Source: Lachnospiraceae bacterium (GTDB lineage Bacteria > Bacillota > Clostridia > Lachnospirales > Lachnospiraceae). Taken from it: a stretch of DNA of 64,000 bases. This document shows, piece by piece, positions 8,083 to 19,392 of the stretch; positions within the stretch are counted from its first letter, which is position 1, and every line of letters begins with the position of its first letter. Where the stretch lies: assembly GCA_910575555.1 (NCBI GenBank), contig CAJTFX010000011.1, positions 1 to 64,000 on the forward strand, in the 5' to 3' direction. A program made the position numbers and the translations under genes. The notes beneath the pieces are model-generated. The model worked only from the letters and a program-made list of their open reading frames with translations, was not told where the DNA came from and did not search any database.

Positions 8083-9063
8083 CTATACAGAATTTTTCCG
8101 TTCCTCATATTCTCTTACCAGATAGTCTCTGGGCTTGATTTTTTTCTTAATGCCGTAGTTTTCATATACGGTAAGCCATAAGTCGTCCGCCTCCATGTAG
8201 CTGATGAGATCCAGGGCGCAGTATAGCGTGATTTCTCTTTCCTGGTAGTTGGTATGCTGAAAGAAATAATCAAGCCCCGGTTCCGGTTCTGACAGTTCAA
8301 TGGAAGTCATCAGGATCATTTTGCAAAACTCGTTGATCTCATCCTCCAGCTGGAACCTTTTTGAGGAGTATTTTGTCAATCCAACAAGCTTTTCGGCCCG
8401 TGTTTCGACTAGTTTTTTTGCCTTTTCCATGGCGGTATATTTTACATCGCTGGTCTTTAATCCGTGAAGAAGAGCCTCTTCCTGATAAATATGCAAAGAT
8501 TCCCGGCTCAGCCCTCCGGTTGCCGCATACTGCAGAAGAGAAGAGATTTTTTCTCTGGAATACCCGTCCCCGAATGTTTTCTTTACTAGCAGTTCAAACA
8601 GGGCCGCCTGTTCCCAGCCGATTGAGCGGAATGGGTCGTCAGTGGAGAACAGATAGTAATTGCAGGCTTCGCAGATCAGTTGGTATAATTCAGTCAATAA
8701 TTTAACGGCTTTTGAATAATTGCTGTTTTCCAGCGGAATTTTTTCCAGTTCTTTTATAAAGTTTTTTACCAGAAACCGCCATTTGGGACGCTGGTTTTTG
8801 GGAACGGCGCGGTTAGGCGCAAGATAATTCTGAGCGTAGGCGTTTTCAATAAAATCTTTGATTTGCTGCTCCAATTCTTCAAAACTGATGTTGGCGGCAG
8901 TTTTCTTCTTTTCAATGGATTTCCCCTCTAAAATATCAGTGAGTATGGGGTCGATTTCTTCCTTTTGTGCTTTCCGAAGCTGTTTATAGCTTTCTACAAA
9001 AGCCTTTTCCAGGTTTTTTCTGTCGGAGGCGCTTAGTAAATTTCTCAATTCTTGTACTTTCAT
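8083..9063 (-). CDS. Hypothetical helical protein
   Basis: Protein of 326 residues, not recognised. It is soluble and predominantly helical: no signal peptide and no hydrophobic segment long enough for a membrane helix. The first 90 residues are Lys/Glu-rich (LSASDRKNLEKAFVESYKQLRKAQKEE). A tract near 100 (PKNQRPKWRFLVKNFIKELEKIP) is basic-aromatic, and a central part is richer in Tyr and Cys (LICEACNYYLFSTDDPFRSIG). The ribosome site is weak (AGAGAA). It is divergent from the surface-protein gene to its right. It may be an accessory protein of the island. Confidence 0.7.
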   Translation of the reverse strand: MKVQELRNLLSASDRKNLEKAFVESYKQLRKAQKEEIDPILTDILEGKSIEKKKTAANISFEELEQQIKDFIENAYAQNYLAPNRAVPKNQRPKWRFLVKNFIKELEKIPLENSNYSKAVKLLTELYQLICEACNYYLFSTDDPFRSIGWEQAALFELLVKKTFGDGYSREKISSLLQYAATGGLSRESLHIYQEEALLHGLKTSDVKYTAMEKAKKLVETRAEKLVGLTKYSSKRFQLEDEINEFCKMILMTSIELSEPEPGLDYFFQHTNYQEREITLYCALDLISYMEADDLWLTVYENYGIKKKIKPRDYLVREYEERKNSV

Positions 9064-9272
9064 AGTCTTATTCTCTTTCTGGCTTTATCGTGTGTTATAA
9101 AATGTTTTGAAGCATCTGAAGTGCCGTTCTTATTATAGCGGACGGATACAATTGTGTAAAGCGGTGAAATGACAAATTGTAAAATAATTTTTATTATTTT
9201 CAGATACTAATCAATTAAAAACGCAATATGCCAGATTTTGTTGATTTACCGTGTGTATATTGCAACTAAATA

Positions 9273-9301
9273 TTGACATTTATAATTAGAGTATTTATAC
9301 T
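9273..9301 (+). promoter_or_regulatory. Strong sigma-A type promoter
   Basis: Perfect TTGACA (9273-9278), 17 bp spacer, TATACT (9296-9301), in a very AT-rich tract. It drives the interrupted surface-protein gene starting at 9394. Confidence 0.85.
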
Positions 9302-9318
9302 AAATATAAATTAATGGA

Positions 9319-9351
9319 AAGATTCTCCAATTTGGGACGTTGGAGAATCTT
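9319..9351 (+). promoter_or_regulatory. Leader hairpin in 5' UTR
   Basis: AAGATTCTCCAA and TTGGAGAATCTT form a perfect 12-bp stem with a 9-base loop, starting about 18 bases after the -10 box. With the stem so near the transcript 5' end it probably stabilises the mRNA or controls its translation. It has no following T-run, so it is not a simple terminator. Confidence 0.7.
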
Positions 9352-9393
9352 CGGCGGAGTTTTTCAGGAGTTTGACTGAGGGAGGGGATAAAT

Positions 9394-12300
9394 ATGAGGA
9401 ATAATTTATTTGTCAGGGTATTGTCAGGGGTATTAAGCATCATATTGGCAGTTACATTAGTTCCGGCGGAATTATTAGCGGAAACGGCGGAAGTAAAAAC
9501 GTATGAACCGACGGAACAATCGGTAAGAATTTCAGCGAAATCGGATGAGACGGTAACAGTTCATGAGAAGAAAGAGGAATTTCAGGAAGCAGAAGGTATC
9601 CTGCGGATTGAAGGAGGGCAGTTTGCGATTGCGCGTGATTATGAGCAGAAGTGTATGATCAAAGTAACAAATACTTCTGGTGAAGCCCAGGAATTTTATC
9701 TGGAAGCGGAAAATTTATATCGTGATTTGTCACTGGAAGTGATCAAGGCAGGAGCCAGGAAGAATCCGGCGCTGATTGGGGCAGGCGAGACAATAGAGGT
9801 TTAATTGTCTGTATTTGCGCAGAATGCCGGACTTGAAAAATATGAAGTTCCCGTAACTGGGTATTTGCTGCAGGAAGGGAAAGATATCCAGGATGTGAAA
9901 AAGATAATAACGCTGAATTGTTCCCTGCCCGCGTTTGATCTTGTCTGGAGAAAAGTTTCCGAAGATGAATCTACGCTGAAACAAAAATTCCGGATTACAA
10001 ACAAAGGAGATACATTAACGGATTTGGAAATCTCTGCGTCTGACGCAATTGCAAATTATGTTTCTTTTGAACCGATGATATCTAATTACGAATTGCAGGA
10101 GGGTTCTTCTATTGAGTTTACAGCTTATCCGGATTTGGCAAAAATGAAAGAAGAAGGGCTCAGTAAGCTAGAGGGTTCTCTGATAGCGTCATGTGCCGGG
10201 AAGGAAAGTAAGTTCAATTGCGTTTTTGATACCAGAGGCCGGGAAAATACAGTGACTACTTTAGGGGAACTGGCTTTAAAACAGGATGGGAATCCGTTTA
10301 CAAAGTTTGAAGTGGTTGAGGATAGTGTTTCGGCGGAATATTTTAATGGGACAAGGTTTGTGGAAGTTTCAAATAGTACGAACCTTGGAGATATCTTTGA
10401 TGAAAACGGGATGTTTCAGTTTCGTTGTCAAAATGACATTGATTTTGGTGTGGAGAGTCCTGTAAATTTTGAAACGGAGCTGAATTCGTCACCTTTGAAA
10501 AGTGATGAAGAAATCAGTACAGAGCCTCTGATTGAAATGAAAGAGGGTTCTGTCAGCATAACGGTAAAACAGATCGTAAAAGCGGAAGAATATCAGAAGC
10601 TTCTGGATGACATTATGACCCAGGAAAAGTCCGGGCGTTCAATAGAAATGTATTCGGCAGCGGAAGCAGTGGATACTGTAATTTCGTATACTATGAAAGT
10701 GAATGACTTTTACAGTATATTTGATTTAGGGTCGGATACTCTTGGCACAATGGGCAATGCGTATGATATCGCGAAATTAGTCGGAGAACGGGCAATTGAT
10801 GATCTAACGGTATATTCTAATCCAATGATTCCTCAGAGAATCAAGGAATATTATAAATTATTGTATGTGTATAAAGTGATGCTGACTGCCGCAAATATTA
10901 TAATCGGCGGGTTTAATCCATTGGCGGGTTTTCTGTTTGGGTTTGCGGCTGACTGGTGCGGAAATCTTTTTGATGAGATGCAGGATAAATTTATCAGAGA
11001 GGCATACTCCATCTATATGGCTAACTATCTGAAAATCCTCGGTCAGCAATGCACCAACCGCGGCAGTATCGCTTCTTCTTTTTATGTGCCTGACTACGGG
11101 ACAGGCAGCGGCCAAAATCCTTCCATGTACACCACCAGCCGCCTGTACGCAGATGGGTATGTGGACAAGGAGGATACCAATTATGATGTGACTTTAAATG
11201 GAATACAGGCAAAAAGCGTGAATATTCCTGGACTGACCCAGACAGTGATGACAGAGATTCCTACAGAGCATTTAAAACCGGGCGCAGTCAATACGCTGAT
11301 ATTTGATTATGACACAAATCCTGGCAGCTATTCGGTAAACACAGATACAAGAGTGACGCTGCTGTATCCGGCAGATACGAAAATCGGTTATATCGGAGAA
11401 CCTGATACCTTGCAGGAAGTGCGTACACTGCCTGATTTTGCGGTTTATCCAGAAAATATTTACACAGAAACAGAACTGATTGCCGGGGAGAAAACGAAAC
11501 TTGGCTTCCATGTATACAATATAGGGAGCCGGGGAGGCTGGTTTCATATTACAGCTTATGAAGGGGAAAAAGAAATATTCAGAGAAGAAAATTATTATCT
11601 TTCCGCTTTCAGCAGTGAGACAGACAGTGAAAATAATTCAGCAGTGAAGAATTTGACTGTCCGCCAGAGGCAGATTCCTGTAATTGGGGAATTGAGCTAT
11701 GGTGAAATCTATGAAGATTTGCCCTACTCGCTGGTTCTAGATGTAGCAGATGGCGCGGATATTACGGATTTGGCGATTCAGGCGGATGATAAAGAAGCGC
11801 TGTGCCAGATTAGAGAATCTGCCGTTGGAAATAACAAGAGGTATTACATTGTGGGGTAGGAGGGGCTTAAAAAGGGAGAGCATAAGATTAAGATTTCCAT
11901 AAAATACGCAATTGCTTACGGGAAAAAGACGGTGACAAAGGAGTTTTCCGTTCCGGTATCAGGGAAAAAAGTTTCCGTTCCCTGCGCAGTGGGATATCCC
12001 AGCGGAACATTGCTGTATGGGGAACGGTTTGAATTTACAGTGCAGAAAGCGGATAACCTGACGAAAACAGAGTTAATCTTGGATCACAAAAAGCTGATGG
12101 AACTTCAGCAGGATGAGGCAGGAACTGGTTGCAGGTCTTATGGAGTATCCGCGGACAAATTCGGTGCGGGGGCTCATACGGTTACAATTCGGATGTATTA
12201 TACCGGCGGTGAGGGCGAGAGTTTTATTGAAAGCTGTGATACGGAAATTGTAGTGCTGCCGGAGGAGAAGAGTTATTTTTCCTTTAGTCTGGATAAAGAT

Positions 12301-14637
12301 ATTGCGGATCCGGTATTTTACATCTTTGATCAGGAGAAAAGCACGGAAATATCCTGTGAAGAATTGGAAACGGGCGGATATCGTTTCAGGAAAAGTCTGG
12401 CGATGATTGAAAATCCTGAAAAATATCAGCTTCTGATACAATCTGGTTCTAAGCTTCTGGTTCAGGGCATTTCGGACAATCATCCGCTTATTACCGGTCT
12501 TGGCTGCCATACAGTGACGATTGATAAAACAGGGGCTGCGGAAAATACGGAGATCACGGATATCAGGATCCGCAAAATAGGAGAATCTCCGATAGATTTT
12601 ATTCTGCCGGTAACAGACGCAGTCAGTCTTACGCCGGGAAAATATTCATTTTCCGTGAACGGACATCTAGATCAGGAGTATTTTAGCCGGGTGGTTGAAG
12701 TGGACCTCACAGAAGGAAATCAGAATATTGCATTGGAGGATTTTGTACTGAGCTATTACTTTAAAATGGAGCATACGGAAACTACGGGCTGGCAGGCCAG
12801 GATGTATTATAAGAGAAAGGGAAGCAGCCAATGGAGCCTGGAAAATATCAGTACGTTGTATGACGCGCAAACCGATATTTTGAAATGTTATACGTCAAAT
12901 ACAGCAATTGCGGAGCAGGCGGATGAGGCGGTTATCCTAGTGTATTCCGGAAACGAGGTATATACTGCCCCTGTGAATATTTCTGAATTTGAAGAAACCC
13001 GCGCAATGGAACTGAGGCTGGAAGAACAGCCGGCGGGTTATACAACCCTTGACCGCAATCTTTTGAATAAAGTGTCATTTTTGTGCGAAACGGAAGGTAT
13101 GCAGGCGATTTCTGTCAGCGTTCAATCAGAGATTTTCAAGGTGGATTTGGAGGGAAATGCATTATATTTACCGGATGGACAGTATCATTTTCGGGTAGTT
13201 GTGACAACCGGTTATCAGAATATGACGGTTGATTTTGAAGATATGGTCAGCCAGGAAACAGAATTGGTTGTGGAGAAAAAGCTCAATCAGGGATTTACAG
13301 ACATAAAAATTAACTGGCAAGGGCAGTTTAAAGAGACAGCATACGTGTCCAGCAGTTTTCCGTCAGGGAAAGAAATATACGCGTCTGATTTTCCGTCAGG
13401 CGGCATTCTGAAGACAGAAATGGGGAAGCAGACACTTCAAATTTATTTGGAGCAGGAGGATTGCGCGTATCAGATAGAAAAAGAACTGGATATAGGGAAA
13501 GAAGCTGTGGATGTGCAGATTGGCAGTTCTTTTCAGGGAGAAATTGGAAATCTTCCTTCTCAAAGCTGTCCGGCAGAGGGAGGGCTGTCGTTTACTCTTT
13601 TGAATTTGCAGGATGAGAATGGGAATGCTTTGTCTTATTTTAATGGAAATTCTTTTAGGGGGAATGTGACTTTTACAGACACGAAGGATGAGAGCAGGAA
13701 AATTGTGCTGCCTGCTGTGGCAATGTCCGGCAGTCTGGTGACGTCTTCCCTGCCTTTAAAGCCTGGGACATACCATATATCTGTGGATTTATACTCTTAT
13801 GTAAAAGAGGAAGAGCATCAGCATTCTGTGGTAAAAGATGCTGGGAAAGAGCCGTCCTGTACAGGAAATGGTATGACAGAAGGCAGCCATTGCGGTGAGT
13901 GCGGCCAGATCCTTGTAAAGCAGACAGTGATTCCTGCGCTGGGACATCAATATCAATATATAGACAATAAAGATGGAACCCATACGGGAATCTGCAAAAG
14001 GTGCAAGAGCGCCTTTACAGAGAAACATAAAGACATTTGCAGTCTGTGCGGGGCGACGGGGACAAAGGAGCCGGCACATACACATACCTGGGACAAGGGG
14101 AAGGTGGTAAAGAAGGCGACAGTTCTCGCAACCGGGGAAAAGGTATACACTTGTACGTCCTGCGGCGCTGTCAGAAAAGAAATTCTTCCGAAACTGCCTT
14201 TGCCCCAGAAAGGAAAGGTTTTCACAGATCAGGCAGGAAAAGCAAGGTATCGGGTGGTTCGTTCTGATGCCGCAAAAGGCACGGTGGAATATCTGAAACC
14301 TGTTTTAAGGACGGCAAAAGTCACAATTCCGGCATCGGTGAAAATAGACGGCATTGTATATAAAGTTACCGCTGTCGGGCCATATGCTTTCAAAGGGAAT
14401 TCTAAGGTCAGGAGTATAACGGTTGGAAAGAATGTGACAGTAATTGGAAAAGGGGCATTTCAAAATTGCAAATTATTAACAAAAGTTAGTACAGGAAGCG
14501 CCCTGAAAAAGATGGGCAGTAAGGTATTTTATAACTGTCCCAGATTAACCAGTGTGTCTTTCGGAAAAAATTTAATGGCTGTACCGAATTCCGCTTTTGA
14601 AAAGTGTAAATCGTTAAAGGGTTCTTTCCAAACTTAG
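9394..14637 (+). pseudogene. BspA-like surface protein with two in-frame stops
   Basis: One reading frame of about 1,750 codons is cut by TAA at 9802-9804 and TAG at 11857-11859 but otherwise stays open with no frameshift. A Sec signal peptide begins the first part (FVRVLSGVLSIILAVTLVPAELLA). The middle is beta-rich extracellular sequence plus a hydrophobic helical patch near 10.9 kb (IIIGGFNPLAGFLFGFAADW). Near the C-terminus are CxxC zinc-ribbon-like units (CGECGQIL, CKRCK, CSLCG, CTSCG) and BspA-type leucine-rich repeats (IGKGAFQNCKLL, AVPNSAFEKCKSL). The end is replaced by an ISL3 element whose inverted repeat supplies the last codons and stop. Promoter, hairpin leader and GGAGGGG ribosome site are intact. 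Either the gene died recently by point nonsense changes, or it survives as separate pieces; readthrough of two different stops is unlikely. Confidence 0.85.
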
Positions 14638-16471
14638 TTGAATTCAGCGTAGAAAAGTTCATGGAATAATACTTTTGATTTTAGTAACGTAAAACTGTTC
14701 CTGCCATACATGATCCGTTTTATAACCTTGATCTTATTTACGCTGCCTTCTGCTAAACCATTATTGTAGGAGTGGGCGATCCCATTTTTGACAGCTTCTA
14801 TATCATTGCAGACGCCTTCAATAAATGACTGCAGTTCAGGTATGTCATATTTTTGGGCGGATTTTATCCATATATCCAGCTTTTCGGGTTTTTGCGAAAA
14901 CATTACTGTATGGAATTCCTTCACCAGGGTATATAGCTGGCTTAATAATGGATATTTTTCTAAAGCCTGCCCATATTGGTCTGCTGTGATTGTTGCAACA
15001 TCTTCCAACTTCCTATAAATGAGCTGGCATAACGACTTTCTTTGGATAAATTCCGACTGGGGCTTGTTTTGTTCTTCCTGTTCCTGCATCCGCGTCCTCT
15101 CTTTTTGCATGAACATCCGGAGGGAAGCGACACTTCCAGTATATCCTTTTCCACAAAGGATGTTATGGATCTTTGGATATGTAAGCCCTTGGCTCCTTAG
15201 TTCTATGACTTCTTTCTCATAGGGTGCCAGCTTGCCCGGAATTCTTCCATTATAATGGCCATTTGTAACAGAATAGCCAGGATTCAGGTAGTTCTGGATT
15301 GTTTTGCGTGTATGGTGCATCATGGTGGCAATCTGTTCGATTGGATATCCAGCCTTCGTCAGTTTCCTGGCTTCGTCGACCTCGCGCTGCTTCTGCTGCA
15401 CTGCCAGCTGGTGCTGCCGTTCCCGGGAGATTGCCCTGCTTTCCGGGATTTCATTTTCCGGTATGGCAAGGTATTTCCGGACTGTTGTAGGGCACGAATG
15501 CATCAACAGTGCAATATCGGATACGGTCAGCCCTTCTTTCTTTTTTTGCTGGACAAAGCGGATCCGCAGTGGCCGGTTCGCAGTATTGTACAGGGCTTTC
15601 CTTTCCTCTGAAATCTCCTCCGTCAGTGGGATTTCTATCCTGGCAGGGAATTCCCGGATGATATATTTATTTATAGCTTCTGAAATCCCTTTTATTAAAT
15701 GGAAGCGGTCGCTAACTTGGATTGCATCAGGATGTGAGTCCGTTGCTGCTGAAGAATAAGTGGCTGCCCCATCCCTTGATATGACTTGGATATTAGGGAA
15801 TGTCGCAAGCCAGCTGGCGACATCAGCCGTTTCCCTGGAAGGGATCAGGTCAATGATCCGATGGCTCTCAAGGTCAACCATGACCGTTCCATAGGAGAAC
15901 CTTTTCCTGAGAGCAAAATCATCCACACAAACTTTTGTAATAGAAGACTTATCCACAATTACTGGCATTTTTTTTAAGCAGGCTGCAAATACTGCTTTTA
16001 CATACTGTGATATGGCCGCTTTTTAAAAGCTTTGACGCGTTCAGGGAACTTAATTGTGCTGAAGTATGGAGGATATTTTTAACCAGACGGTCTGTCTTCT
16101 GGGCCTTCGGCGCTGCAAAAGGATGTATCTCAGCAAATGTCGTATGCCTGCACTCCGGGTTGTCACAAAACATCTTCCGTGTAGTTACCAATAAAATAAC
16201 CTTTTTCTCTTGGATCGGGAGATCCTGAATTTCCCTTTCATATACAGAATGGGTGCGCATGGACTTTGAACCGCAGAACGAACATGTCAGCTCTTTCCTG
16301 CCGGATTGGATATGGAAAATAATTGCCTTGTCTTTCATCTGATAATGCACTAATTCATAGTCTTTGTTGAGAAGTTTGATAAATTCATCCACATAGCCAC
16401 GCCCTTTTCTATAATCTTAGTTACATTATATTGCTTTCAAAAAATAAAATCAACTAAGTTTGGAAAGAACC
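14620..16471 (-). mobile_element. ISL3-family insertion sequence
   Basis: A 1,852-bp element bounded by a perfect 22-bp inverted repeat starting GGTTCTTTCCAAACTTAG (14620-14641 and 16450-16471). It interrupts the leucine-rich end of the surface-protein gene. The 8 bases on each side (CGTTAAAG left, GATTTTTA right) do not match, so the usual 8-bp target duplication is absent and the missing C-terminus of the host gene is not found on the right; a deletion or recombination next to the element is likely. Confidence 0.85.
14634..16392 (-). pseudogene. ISL3 transposase, frameshifted in an A8 run
   Basis: The N-terminal part (16392 to 15949) has the ISL3 zinc-binding head (CSFCGSKS, CDNPECRH) and helix-turn-helix. 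The catalytic part (15968 to 14634) has the DDE-type segment KVCVDDFALRKRFSYGTVMVDLE and a long helical tail with two further helix-turn-helix-like regions. The frames meet at eight consecutive A residues (on the coding strand) at about 15966-15973. Removing one A restores a continuous frame through LLKKMPVIVDKS. So it is either a one-base homopolymer insertion or expression by transcriptional slippage. The shift is +1 in sense, not the -1 programmed type. Confidence 0.85.
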
Positions 16472-16500
16472 GATTTTTATGTGAAATCGGTGCGGGAAAC

Positions 16501-16758
16501 GTGAATCCTTGTTTTTTAAAATTGAAGGATAAAATAATCACTAATACAAAATTGTCGTATGGTCTATTTATGGAAACAGAAATGGAATTGCTGATGATTA
16601 GCGCTGCGCTTCAGATGGCTCCTTTGCTTCCGGAACCATTGGAATACGGCTATGAATATTATCAGCATCAGCTTTTACAGGAACTGGTGGAAAGATTATG
16701 GGAAAGCAATGACAGGATCATTACTCTTAAAGTTCCTGAGGCATGTGATTGTTCGGAG
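16501..16758 (+). pseudogene. Unidentified gene fragment between two IS elements
   Basis: An open frame (ATG-containing from 16570, METEMELLMISAALQM) runs into the left end of the IS66-derived element, which supplies its stop at 16782. It has an acidic, helical composition (YEYYQHQLLQELVERLWE). I do not recognise it. It is clipped by ISL3 on the left and IS66 on the right, so it is probably a scrap of a former island gene. Confidence 0.4.
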
Positions 16759-17562
16759 GTAACTATTCAGCGCCCCGTTTAGGGCATATTGATTTTTGGT
16801 CAAAACAGAGAAAATAAAATTTCTGTTTTACCATTGCTTTATCACGAAAAGTGGATAACTTTTCAATATAACTGCCAAGCGCTTTTGGCCTGTGGATTAT
16901 GGCATCATCAATCCTTGATCACAGCCTAATAATGGACTATTTCTCAGTTTTATCCGAGAGTTATCGGCAGTTAATCTCTGATTTTTTCTGGTTATCCACC
17001 GTCATTTTGACAGTACACCAAAACGATACGATTCGCTTTTTGGCTCATTTTCCGTTAAAATAGAAGTATCAAATTTTATCGGAAGAAGGTGGTCTGGTTG
17101 ACAAACGATGAACTGGTTAAACAGTTATTACAACAAAATGAAGCATTATCAACAACTATCGCTGCTCAGACTCAGTTGATTGCCCAACTCAATCAGACCA
17201 TACAGGAACGATCAGCAGCATGGTAAAAAGATGCGCTGACAGCCTGAGTGAAACAGTCGGTAAGATAAAGGATAAGATGATCGGTTCCTCACTTGGACAT
17301 TTCGATGAAACCGGAACCAGAGTGGATAAAAAGCTCTGGTGGGTTCATGATGCCTCAAACTGTGAATATACCTATCTTGATATCAGTCCCAAACGTGGAA
17401 CCGCAGGCATGGAGCAATGCGGTGTCCTCCCAGAATTCAGAGGGATTGCCATGCATGACTGCTGGGCTTCCTACTGGAACTACTCAGATATACGGCATGC
17501 AGTCTGCTGTGCCCATCTGCTCCGTGAGCTGACAGGGATTAGTGTTGGCTCTGAATAGTTAC
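16759..17562 (+). mobile_element. Internally deleted IS66-family element
   Basis: Terminal inverted repeats GTAACTATTCAG (16759-16770) and CTGAATAGTTAC (17551-17562) bound an 804-bp remnant; full IS66 elements are about 2.5 kb. Bases 16783-17097 are the noncoding left end. Inside are only scraps of the transposase. Flanking 8-mers (GTTCGGAG, GTTGCAGT) do not form a target duplication. Confidence 0.8.
17098..17558 (+). pseudogene. IS66 transposase (TnpC) remnant
   Basis: The N-terminus starts at TTG 17098 after GAAGAAGGTGG (TNDELVKQLLQQNEAL, a leucine-zipper-like head) and stops at 17226. It is joined to a middle segment in another frame (from 17220) with the IS66 catalytic landmark DETGTRVDKKLWWVH and HDCWASYW, CCAHLLRELTG. 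The zinc-finger region between them and everything after the first DDE segment are gone, so it cannot transpose. Confidence 0.85.
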
Positions 17563-17569
17563 GTTGCAG

Positions 17570-18291
17570 TTATGTATGTGGCATTCTGGTATGGACTTTC
17601 TTGGTCACAAAATTGATCGCACCAAGAACATTGTACCGCTGCCTGCCTGAAAACGTCCTGACAAACCTGCGGGTTTTTGAATAGATGCCGCCAAGGAAGT
17701 CGCACCCAAGAACAAAGTGCGAGGCATCCATAAAGAGAAGAACATGGGCGCTATTCTTTCTTTTAGCCTTCTTCATGAGGGGATGCAACACGCCATCATA
17801 AAAGCTGCGCTGCTTCGCAGCATCGGCCTTGGCGGGTATTGAGCCAGCCTTTAGCTTGCGGATTTCGTTTTTTTTAGAAATCTGCTGACAGCCATAATGG
17901 ATGCATTAATGCCAAATTTCTCCTGAACCATGTCGGCGATTTGCTGTAGGGTCTGGTAGTTCCCCCTTTCGATCTCTTCAACTATCTGGGACTCAACATC
18001 CTTGAATTTGGATTTGCGTCCCCTGCCGCTTTTGGTTTCAAAAAGACTGTCAGTATCGCCGGCAGCTATTTGGTTCTTGAGGTCGCGGATGCTGCGCTCA
18101 CACAGGCCAGTAAGTTGAGTGATGCCGGTACTGTGGACACCGGCGATTATCAGTATCGCACTGATGATGCGTCTTGCGATGACCGGTGAGAGAAATAGCT
18201 GCAGGTACTCATAGATTGCCTTAGCAACCTTTAACGCAATCAGTTGCCGCTCTTCTTTTGGGAGTCTATCGAAATGTTTCTCTGCTTTCAT
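17570..18291 (-). pseudogene. IS630-family transposase, truncated, two-frame
   Basis: Frame A (18291 to 17851) is the helix-turn-helix half (ITQLTGLCERSIRDLKNQ, GRGRKSKF). Frame B (about 17860 to 17570) carries the first DDE block FMDASHFVLGCDFLGG and RQRYNVLGAINFVTKK. They meet at eight A residues that contain an in-phase A_AAA_AAA slippery heptamer, and frame B is -1 relative to A, as in programmed frameshifting of such elements. The gene is cut at its 3' end next to the IS66 remnant, losing the last DDE residues. Confidence 0.85.
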
Positions 18292-18561
18292 AGTGTATTT
18301 CCTCCTATGAATACACTATACAACATTGTTGGACTCATAGCAACTCAAAACAGCATTTAATTTCGTTAATGAGTATATAATAGTTTTAGGCAGGATTAAG
18401 TTTGGACGCACCTTGGAGGATCTGCACCCCGTTTTTCAACGTAAATGTTTTGCCCTTGAGCACAGCAGATTGTCGCGCCTTTTATGGTTAGCACGAGTAG
18501 CAAAGTCCGTATCACCTCGGGCAAATCTCCTGCCCATTCTATTGCAAAGGAGATGCTCTGT

Positions 18562-19392
18562 ATGAAAGACCTTCTGGAAATTTCCTGTGGGCTGGATGTC
18601 CACAAAGATAAAATTGTTGCCTGTATCCTGACTGGTCCTTTGGGTAAGCCGACAAACTCTGAAATCCGGGAGTTTGCCACATTAATCCCGGATATGATTG
18701 CTTTACGGGACTGGATCGTTTCTCAAAACTGCCATCATGTCGCTATGGAAAGCACAGGTATTTACTGGATGCCTATTTACGAAATACTGGAAGAAGCATT
18801 TGGCGGTGATATTACCTTGCTGGTTGTAAATGCACGCCATATGAAGAATGTCCCTGGCAAGAAAACAGACATGCGGGATTCTGAATGGATTTCCACCCTG
18901 TTACGTGCCGGGCTTTTGAATGGCAGCTTTATTCCCGAAAAAAGAATCCGGGAGTTCCGTGACTTAAATCGTTACCGTAAAAGTGTCATCCGTGATATCG
19001 CATCCCAGAAAAACAGAGTTGAGAAGTTCCTGCAAAGCTCTGGGTTTCGCCTTTCCTCTTTTATTTCTGATATTTTTGGCGCTTCCGGCATGAACATCAT
19101 CCGGCATCTCACTGAGCATGGACAGATTGATCGGTCTGCTTTGGATTCCTGCTTAAAAACAAAGACAAGAAACCGTATAGATGAAATCCTCATGTCCGTA
19201 AATGGAACCCTGTCAGAACATCAAAAAGCCTTCCTGAAGATTCTTATGGACCATTATGACTCCTTAAAAGAACATCTTGCTGAAATCGAAAAGAGTCTTG
19301 AGGCAGACATGGCCCCATTTGCTTTGCAGGTGGAGCAGTTAAGCAGCATTTATGGAATCAGCACAACGGCTTCCTGCGCAATCATTAAATAG
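18562..19392 (+). pseudogene. IS110-family DEDD recombinase, 3' truncated
   Basis: The RuvC-like DEDD domain is present: CGLDVHKDKIVACIL (first Asp), HHVAMESTGIYWMPI (Glu), and KTDMRDSEWISTLLRAG (Asp pair), then a coiled-coil linker. The protein stops where the Tnp_20 domain with the catalytic Ser should start (SIYGISTTASCAIIK), because an IS4 fragment joins at 19386. The start ATG 18562 follows AAAGGAGATG. The roughly 160 bases upstream (18400-18561) correspond to the noncoding end that in IS110 elements can encode a bridge RNA; no structure was verified. Inactive. Confidence 0.85.

Noticed and set aside
9802-11859. Pyrrolysine or selenocysteine recoding in the surface protein
   Set aside because: The two stops are TAA and TAG, the context lacks a recoding element, and no supporting genes are in the window.
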